From an uncultured Eubacteriales bacterium (lineage in GTDB: Bacteria; Bacillota; Clostridia; Oscillospirales; Feifaniaceae), in contig CABRXB010000098.1 of NCBI GenBank assembly GCA_902474785.1, forward strand, positions 1 through 5,223: a DNA stretch of 5,223 nt, given 5' to 3'. Positions 1 through 4,038 of this stretch are shown piece by piece; positions within the stretch are counted from its first letter, which is position 1, and each line of letters opens with the position of its first letter. The notes beneath the pieces were generated by a model. It made no database searches, was not told the DNA's origin, and saw nothing but the letters and a program-made list of their open reading frames with translations. Both the position numbers and the translations under genes were made by a program.

Positions 1-369
1 GAGGACACGCTCAAACTGGTGCGTGAAATGGAATTTGACTCTCTATTCACCTTTACCTTTTCCCGCCGCAGAGGAACGCGCGCCTACGACATGGCAGGGC
101 AGCTCACAACCGAGCAGAAAAAAGACCGGCTTGGCCGTCTCATGAAAACGCAGCAGGAATTTTCCCTGCGCCGCAACGAGGCGCTTTTGGGACGTACCCT
201 CAAACTGCTCATCGAGGCGCCGGGCAAAGAGCAAAGCGGTCTTCTCGCAGGCAGAACCGAGGGCGGCAAGCTGTGCTACGTCCCAGGGCCCATTTCCCTG
301 ATCGGGCAGTTTGTGAACGCACGCGTCACGCAGGCAAAAACCTTTGTTCTTTACGGAGAGCTTGTCTGA
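1..369 (+). CDS. miaB: tRNA-2-methylthio-N6-dimethylallyladenosine synthase MiaB, C-terminal part (5' end outside window)
   Basis: The reading frame is open from the first base and ends at TGA 367-369, leaving 122 visible codons. MiaB is a cytoplasmic radical-SAM enzyme with two [4Fe-4S] clusters; it adds a methylthio group to N6-isopentenyl-adenosine at position 37 of tRNAs reading UNN codons. The visible part starts in the end of the radical-SAM region: FTFTFSRRRGTRAYDM (visible residues 16-31) matches the family pattern FTFxYSxRxGTxAxxM. A charged helix with KKDRLGRLMKTQ follows. Residues about 58-122 form the TRAM RNA-binding domain, with GRT, the block SLIGQFVNARVTQAKTF and the usual GEL-type ending. 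The catalytic CxxxCxxC motif lies upstream of the window. RimO and MtaB are relatives, but the SLIGxFVxVxxTxAKTxxLxGEL ending and the YlbF/mutS neighbourhood favour MiaB. The assignment is firm at family level and strong for the subfamily. Confidence 0.93.
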   Translation, partial: EDTLKLVREMEFDSLFTFTFSRRRGTRAYDMAGQLTTEQKKDRLGRLMKTQQEFSLRRNEALLGRTLKLLIEAPGKEQSGLLAGRTEGGKLCYVPGPISLIGQFVNARVTQAKTFVLYGELV

Positions 370-394
370 CAAAAAGAATTCATAAAATTCTAAA
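366..394 (+). promoter_or_regulatory. possible sigma-A promoter for the YlbF-family gene
   Basis: CTGACA at 366-371 matches the -35 consensus at five of six positions and overlaps the miaB stop codon. After a 17-base spacer, TCTAAA at 389-394 matches the -10 box at four of six. The gap is AT-rich, unlike the flanking genes. Transcription would begin near 401, just upstream of the Shine-Dalgarno. An alternative -10, TAAAAT at 383-388, fits TATAAT better, but only with a weaker and too closely spaced -35. The gene may instead be read through from miaB. This is a visual match only. Confidence 0.3.
376..390. repeat. small AT-rich inverted repeat in the miaB-ylbF gap
   Basis: GAATT at 376-380 and AATTC at 386-390 are perfect inverted copies separated by five bases, and the flanking A375/T391 extends the pairing to six. 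The stem is AT-rich and weak as RNA, and no T-run follows, so it is a poor terminator. It lies inside the proposed promoter spacer and could be an operator half-site pair, but chance is quite possible in such AT-rich sequence. Confidence 0.3.
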
Positions 395-422
395 TAAATC
401 AAATTAAGGAAGGAACTAAAAC

Positions 423-818
423 ATGAGTACGTTAAACGCAAAACTGGAAGCTCTGGGCGAGGCCATTGTCGCCGATCCCCGCCGCGTGGCATGGCTTGCC
501 GCAAAAGAAGCGCAGGAGGCCGACGAGTCGCTCCAGGCGAAGCTTGCCGACTTCAACGCCGTGCGAGACGAGCTGATGACCGCCAACATGGAAGAACCCA
601 CCAATGAAGAGAAGCTCTCAGGCCTTGGCGCCAAGATGAAGGAGATCTACGAGGAGATCATGCAAAATCCCAAGATGGTCACCTTTATGGAGGCGCAGCA
701 GGAGCTGTCCGACATGGTGCAGGAGATCAACAACCGCATTCAGTTCTTCATCACCGGACAGGAGCCCGCGGCCTGCGACGGCAATTGCGCCTCCTGCGGC
801 GGAAGCTGCGGCTTCTAA
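423..818 (+). CDS. YlbF/YmcA-family protein with a C-terminal cysteine tail
   Basis: This 131-residue, mostly helical protein fits the Com_YlbF family (YlbF and YmcA, also called RicF and RicA). In B. subtilis, YlbF, YmcA and YaaT form a complex that carries Fe-S clusters, acts as a specificity factor for RNase Y in mRNA processing, and affects sporulation, competence and biofilm formation. Here the N-terminal half has the family's alternating Leu/Ala/Glu helix (LGEAIVADPRRVAWLAAKEA), followed by KLADFNAVRDELM and a second helical block, MKEIYEEIMQNPKMVTFMEA. The tail has cysteines 118, 122, 125 and 129 (CxxxCxxCxxxC), a plausible metal or Fe-S ligand set. Start ATG 423 follows a strong Shine-Dalgarno, AAGGAAGGA at 406-414, with an eight-base spacer. 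Its place after miaB matches ymcA, but YmcA and YlbF orthologues cannot be separated by eye, so no symbol is given. The family call is strong; the molecular role is inferred from relatives. Confidence 0.85.
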   Translation: MSTLNAKLEALGEAIVADPRRVAWLAAKEAQEADESLQAKLADFNAVRDELMTANMEEPTNEEKLSGLGAKMKEIYEEIMQNPKMVTFMEAQQELSDMVQEINNRIQFFITGQEPAACDGNCASCGGSCGF

Positions 819-845
819 ATCGCTCATTGAATTTGGCACATTTGC

Positions 846-888
846 CCAAACAGGGCTGCAACGAAAGGGTCGTTGCAGCCCTGTTTGG
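846..888 (+). terminator. perfect 19-bp stem-loop, probable terminator or attenuating hairpin
   Basis: The arm 846-864 (ccaaacagggctgcaacga) is the exact reverse complement of 870-888, with a five-base loop (AAGGG) at 865-869. It begins 28 bases after the YlbF-family stop and ends 81 bases before mutS. A weak T-rich stretch, ATTGTTTT, follows at 893-900, with a GAATC interruption before it, so it is not a textbook intrinsic terminator. The GC-rich inner stem ending at 881 is followed by TGTTT, which could serve as a short U-tract if the outer pairs stay open. It may end most transcripts from the upstream genes, or stabilise their 3' end. The structure is certain; the function is inferred. Confidence 0.7.
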
Positions 889-952
889 AATCATTGTTTT
901 CAAGCAGACAGGGAAAACGCCACTTTTTGTCATATCTTCTGCAACGAGCGCG

Positions 953-960
953 AGGGAGGT
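953..960 (+). promoter_or_regulatory. Shine-Dalgarno of mutS
   Basis: AGGGAGGT lies nine bases upstream of ATG 970, close to the consensus AGGAGG. This supports the start that gives the family-typical MutS N-terminus, MKLTPMMQQYL. I found no convincing -35/-10 pair between the 889 end of the hairpin and this site, so the mutS promoter remains unplaced. Confidence 0.75.
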
Positions 961-969
961 TCTACTACC

Positions 970-3564
970 ATGAAACTCACCCCCATGATGCAGCAATATC
1001 TTGACCTCAAACAGAAAAACCCCGACTACCTGCTCATGTTTCGCCTGGGCGACTTTTACGAGTTCTTCTTTGACGACGCGCGTCTTGCCTCCTCCGAACT
1101 GGAACTGACGCTGACCGGCCGCGACTGCGGCCAGGAGGAGCGCGCCCCCATGTGCGGCGTGCCCTACCACAGTGTGGACGGCTACATCCAGCGCCTCGTG
1201 CAAAAGGGCTACAAAGTTGCCATCTGTGAGCAACTGGAGGACCCCGCCGCTGCCAAGGGTCTTGTCAAACGCGGCATCGTTCGGGTGGTCACGCCCGGCA
1301 CCATCACCGACGAGGCCATGCTTGAGGGCAGCAAAAACAACTTTCTGGCTGCGCTCTACCCCTGCGGCGGTGAAATCGCCCTTTCTGTAACCGACGCCTC
1401 CACGGGAGAGATCTATGTCACGCTGCTCTCAGGGGGCGACGCGCTGGTGCGCGCCAAGGGCGAGCTCGCCAAATATGCCCCGGCCGAACTGCTCACAGCG
1501 CAAGACGAGCAGCAGGAGCCCGCTCTCGTGGAGTTTGCGCGCGGCGTGCTTGGCACCGTGATCACGCCCATGTCGGGCAGCGCCGAGACCTTCGCCGCCA
1601 CCGCGCGTCTGCGCTTTGGGGCCGACTGCTTCATCAAGCAGGGCGTGGCCGACAACGACGCGCTTTGGAGCGCCGTTGGCCTGGTTTTGCGTTACTTAAC
1701 CGAAACCCAGCGCAGCTCCGAGATCCACTTGGGCGAGCTGCGCTACCGTCCGCCCGGTAGTTTTTTGGGGCTCGACGCAGCCACGCGCCGCAATCTCGAG
1801 CTCACCTCCACCATTCGCGGGGGGAAGAGCCGAAAGGGATCGCTGCTCGGCGTGCTCGACAGGACCAAGAGCGCCATGGGCGGCCGCCTGCTGCGCTCCT
1901 GGATGGAGCAGCCCTTGCGCGATACCATCTCCATCGAGTCAAGGCTTGACGCGGTGGATGCTCTGGTGTCAAACCCCTCTTTGAGAGAGCAGCTTCAAGA
2001 CGCTTTGCGCGAGCTCTCCGATCTGCAGCGTTTGATGACGCGGGTGTTTTACCTGAACGCCAACGCCAGAGAGCTGCGCGCCATCGGCGCATCGCTTGCC
2101 CTTGTGCCCAGCGTGAAGCTGGCGCTCGGCGCAAGCGGAAGTCCCGCTTTGCGCGAGTTTGAACAGGACATGCCCGAAATGCCGGACCTGGTGGAACTGC
2201 TGGAGCGCGCATTGAGCGCGGGAGATCTGCCCATCACCATCCGCGAGGGCGGCATCATTGCAGACGGCTACTCCTCCGAGATCGACCGTATTCGCAACCT
2301 TGTTCGCAACAGCAAGCAGACCATGGCCGACATCGAGGCCAGGGAGCGCGAACAGACCGGCATCAAAAACCTCAAAATTGCCTACAACAAGGTGTTCGGT
2401 TACTACCTGGAGGTCACAAGGTCCTACTATGATCTGGTTCCTCCCCACTACATCAGAAAACAGACGCTTGCAAACGCCGAGCGTTTTATCACTCAGGAGC
2501 TCAAGGAGCTCGAGGCCGAACTTCTGACGGCCGACGAGCGCCTGTCCTCCCTGGAATACGAGGCCTTTTGCGCCCTGCGCGACCATGTGTCGGCCTCCTC
2601 CTCCCGCATTTTGAAAACCGCCTCGGCCCTCGCCACGCTCGATGCGCTTTGCTCGCTGGCGCAGGTGGCGCAGGAGTTCGGCTATTGCCGCCCTGTCGTC
2701 AACAGCGCAGACGCCATCGTCATCAAGGAGGGCCGCCACCCCGTTGTCGAGCAAATGCTAAAGGACGCCCGCTTTGTGCCCAACGACACAACGCTCGACT
2801 GCAGCGACAACCGCCTCGCCATCATCACCGGCCCCAACATGGCCGGCAAATCAACCTATATGCGGCAGGTGGCCCTCATCGTGCTCATGGCGCAGATGGG
2901 CAGCTTCGTGCCGGCGGACGAGGCCACGATCGGCATTGTGGATCAGATCTTCACCCGTGTGGGCGCGTCGGACGACCTGGCCGCCGGCCAGTCGACCTTT
3001 TTGGTCGAGATGAGCGAAACCGCCAGCATTCTCAAAAACGCCACGTCGCGCAGCCTGCTCATTTTCGATGAGATCGGGCGCGGCACCTCGACCTTTGACG
3101 GGATGAGCATCGCCCGCGCTGTCATTGAATATGTGGCCGACGCGCGTGTGCTGGGCGCCAAGACGCTCTTTGCCACCCACTATCACGAGCTCACCGCCCT
3201 GGAGCAGACGCTCGAGGGGGTGCGCAACTACTGTGTGGCCGTCAAAAAGCGCGGCGACGACATCATCTTTTTGCGACGTATCATCCGCGGCGGGGCGGAC
3301 GACAGCTATGGCATCGAAGTGGCAAAGCTGGCCGGCGTCCCGCAGCCCGTCATCGACAAGGCAAAGCAGGTGCTCAAAGGACTTGAGGCCGGCAGCGCCG
3401 CGCCTTCGCCCAACCCCAGGGAAAGCGAGTTGCCACAGGCGCCGCCGCCCGCCTCCTCCCTCGTGATGAAGGCGCTCTCAAGCATCGACGTCACTACCCT
3501 GACGCCCATTGAGGCCATCAACAAACTCTATGAGCTCAAGACCCTTTCGCAATCAGAAACCTGA
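970..3564 (+). CDS. mutS: DNA mismatch repair protein MutS
   Basis: Complete at 864 residues, a normal length for bacterial MutS. As a dimer it slides on DNA, recognises base mismatches and small loops, then becomes an ATP-bound clamp that recruits MutL. The N-terminal domain (about 1-115) carries the mismatch-reading Phe-x-Glu in GDFYEFF (F29, E31). The connector domain spans roughly 120-250. The core/lever with clamp (about 265-570) includes YNKVFGYYLEVT (472-483) and the conserved QTLANAERFIT block. The ATPase has Walker A GPNMAGKST (621-629), the signature stretch around SDDLAAGQSTF (667-677), Walker B LLIFDE (696-701) followed by GRGTSTFDG, and the THYH switch (736-739). SYGIEVAKLAGVP (779-791) begins the C-terminal helical part. 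A proline-rich linker (about 808-830) leads to the terminal LTPIEAINKLYELK motif (844-857). No active-site residue appears missing. The linker lacks the QLSLF-like beta-clamp motif often seen there. Start ATG 970 is supported by its Shine-Dalgarno and the MxLTPMMQQY start. Confidence 0.98.
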   Translation: MKLTPMMQQYLDLKQKNPDYLLMFRLGDFYEFFFDDARLASSELELTLTGRDCGQEERAPMCGVPYHSVDGYIQRLVQKGYKVAICEQLEDPAAAKGLVKRGIVRVVTPGTITDEAMLEGSKNNFLAALYPCGGEIALSVTDASTGEIYVTLLSGGDALVRAKGELAKYAPAELLTAQDEQQEPALVEFARGVLGTVITPMSGSAETFAATARLRFGADCFIKQGVADNDALWSAVGLVLRYLTETQRSSEIHLGELRYRPPGSFLGLDAATRRNLELTSTIRGGKSRKGSLLGVLDRTKSAMGGRLLRSWMEQPLRDTISIESRLDAVDALVSNPSLREQLQDALRELSDLQRLMTRVFYLNANARELRAIGASLALVPSVKLALGASGSPALREFEQDMPEMPDLVELLERALSAGDLPITIREGGIIADGYSSEIDRIRNLVRNSKQTMADIEAREREQTGIKNLKIAYNKVFGYYLEVTRSYYDLVPPHYIRKQTLANAERFITQELKELEAELLTADERLSSLEYEAFCALRDHVSASSSRILKTASALATLDALCSLAQVAQEFGYCRPVVNSADAIVIKEGRHPVVEQMLKDARFVPNDTTLDCSDNRLAIITGPNMAGKSTYMRQVALIVLMAQMGSFVPADEATIGIVDQIFTRVGASDDLAAGQSTFLVEMSETASILKNATSRSLLIFDEIGRGTSTFDGMSIARAVIEYVADARVLGAKTLFATHYHELTALEQTLEGVRNYCVAVKKRGDDIIFLRRIIRGGADDSYGIEVAKLAGVPQPVIDKAKQVLKGLEAGSAAPSPNPRESELPQAPPPASSLVMKALSSIDVTTLTPIEAINKLYELKTLSQSET

Positions 3565-3603
3565 CCATAGACTACAAAGCTCTGCTCTTCGTTTGGAAAA
3601 TGA

Positions 3604-3644
3604 GCTTGGCGCCGTCAGGAAAAAGGCGATTGCTTGGAGGCGCC
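3604..3644 (+). repeat. paired GCTTG/GCGCC elements able to form a hairpin over a ribosome binding site
   Basis: GCTTGGCGCC at 3604-3613 and GCTTGGAGGCGCC at 3632-3644 are imperfect direct repeats differing by a three-base insertion. A third relative, GCTTGCGGCGCC, lies at 3933-3944. The GGCGCC cores (3608-3613 and 3639-3644) are self-complementary and can pair with each other, enclosing 25 bases. That pairing would cover part of the GGAGG at 3636-3640 that precedes the 24-codon ORF. GGCGCC is not rare in GC-rich DNA, so chance cannot be excluded. Confidence 0.3.
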
Positions 3645-3647
3645 TAT

Positions 3648-3722
3648 ATGCTTTCAAATTTATGGCGCGGGATTGCCGCACATCTTGCCTCCCATCGGCC
3701 TTCTGACCCTCTCTTCCTTTGA
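3648..3722 (+). CDS. possible 24-residue leader peptide upstream of mutL
   Basis: ATG 3648 follows a consensus Shine-Dalgarno, GGAGG at 3636-3640, with a seven-base spacer. The frame reads MLSNLWRGIAAH, then eleven more residues and a final Leu, ending at TGA 3720-3722. There is no known family and no run of one amino acid that would mark a classical attenuator leader. It ends more than 300 bases before mutL, so direct translational coupling is unlikely. The ribosome binding site is the only positive evidence, and a GGAGG in front of an ATG can arise by chance. Low confidence as a real gene. Confidence 0.2.
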   Translation: MLSNLWRGIAAHLASHRPSDPLFL

Positions 3723-3729
3723 GCAGGCT

Positions 3730-3768
3730 TTTCGAAGTCGTTGCAACCTGTTGTCCCTCCCTTCGAAA
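3730..3768. repeat. TTTCGAAG / CTTCGAAA inverted repeat
   Basis: TTTCGAAG at 3730-3737 and CTTCGAAA at 3761-3768 are exact reverse complements separated by 23 bases; each contains the palindrome TTCGAA. It could form a hairpin in either transcript or be a two-site operator. No T-run follows on either strand, so it is not an intrinsic terminator. It lies downstream of the antisense ORF stop (3796-3798) and could mark the end of that transcript. Confidence 0.3.
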
Positions 3769-3795
3769 GTGGCTGTATTCTCTTGCTTTTTGATC

Positions 3796-3957
3796 TCAGG
3801 TCTTGGTGGCGATCCGTCGGGACTTTTTGCTCCCCTTGCCTTTTTCTGCCGCTTCTTTTGAAGAGGGAACCCGCCTTGCTTTTGTCCCCGCTTTCTTCCC
3901 TTTTGTTGGCCTCTTGTCAGCTTTTATCGTATGCTTGCGGCGCCTTTCTTCAACCAT
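3796..3957 (-). CDS. possible small, very basic antisense protein (53 aa)
   Basis: On the minus strand, ATG at 3957-3955 opens a 53-codon frame ending in TGA at 3798-3796. A good Shine-Dalgarno, AAAGGAA (minus strand of 3967-3973), sits about nine bases upstream. The product begins MVEERRRKHTIKADKRPTKG. It has 13 Lys and 8 Arg against 4 Glu and 1 Asp, giving a net charge near +16; no membrane segment or cysteine is present. Such composition suits a nucleic-acid-binding or ribosome-associated peptide, but I recognise no family. The minus strand here is about 70% purine, which alone favours Lys, Arg, Glu and Gly codons, so the basic character is weaker evidence than it looks. About half of third positions are G or C, well below mutS. 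The frame also stays open upstream into the antisense of mutL, but only the 3957 start has a ribosome binding site. It may be real, a gene remnant, or a composition artefact. Confidence 0.3.
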   Translation of the reverse strand: MVEERRRKHTIKADKRPTKGKKAGTKARRVPSSKEAAEKGKGSKKSRRIATKT

Positions 3958-4025
3958 GTTATTTGTTCCTTTGTTTATCCCATCGGCACAGCTTCGATGG
4001 AGGAAATTGTCGATACACTTTCTTG

Positions 4026-4032
4026 AAAGGAG
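4026..4032 (+). promoter_or_regulatory. Shine-Dalgarno of mutL, fixing its start
   Basis: AAAGGAG lies six bases upstream of ATG 4039, ideal spacing. An earlier ATG at 4034 is in another frame and only two bases from the motif, so it is not a likely start. The 4039 start gives the standard short MutL N-terminus, about ten residues before the conserved VANLIAAGEVVERP block. Confidence 0.8.
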
Positions 4033-4038
4033 TATGCC

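Larger units (their letters stand above)
3565..4038. other. long pyrimidine-rich gap between mutS and mutL
   Basis: These 474 bases hold no recognisable conserved gene. By hand count about 70% of bases in 3691-3980 are C or T on the + strand, much more skewed than the flanking genes. The gap contains a 24-codon sense ORF, a 53-codon antisense ORF, three GCTTG/GCGCC elements, a TTCGAA inverted repeat and the mutL ribosome binding site. No convincing terminator follows mutS, so some read-through into mutL is possible. No strong promoter was found; the best candidate for mutL, TTGGCC at 3906-3911 with TATGCT at 3930-3935, matches only four of six at each box. The gap may be a mutL leader, a region with an antisense gene, or decayed sequence. 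Confidence 0.6.

Noticed and set aside
832..850. TTTGG (832-836) pairing with CCAAA (846-850) as an alternative structure to the 19-bp hairpin
   Set aside because: Five base pairs cannot compete with the 19-bp stem, so a switch is not credible.
1969..2754. 261-codon ORF on the minus strand inside mutS
   Set aside because: It lies wholly opposite conserved MutS core sequence; long antisense frames are common opposite GC3-rich genes, and its translation resembles no family.
3577..3607. AAGCTC/GAGCTT inverted repeat just after mutS as a terminator
   Set aside because: Only six base pairs with a loop of about 19 bases and no T-run downstream.
3634..3861. 75-codon hydrophobic + strand ORF with TTG start
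   Set aside because: The Phe/Leu/Ser/Pro-rich product is what pyrimidine-rich DNA yields in any frame; the start signal is weak and the GGAGG lies inside the ORF.
366..4038. LexA/SOS boxes (GAAC-N4-GTTC type) upstream of the repair genes
   Set aside because: No good match seen in the three gaps; the TTCGAA palindromes do not fit the Firmicutes consensus.
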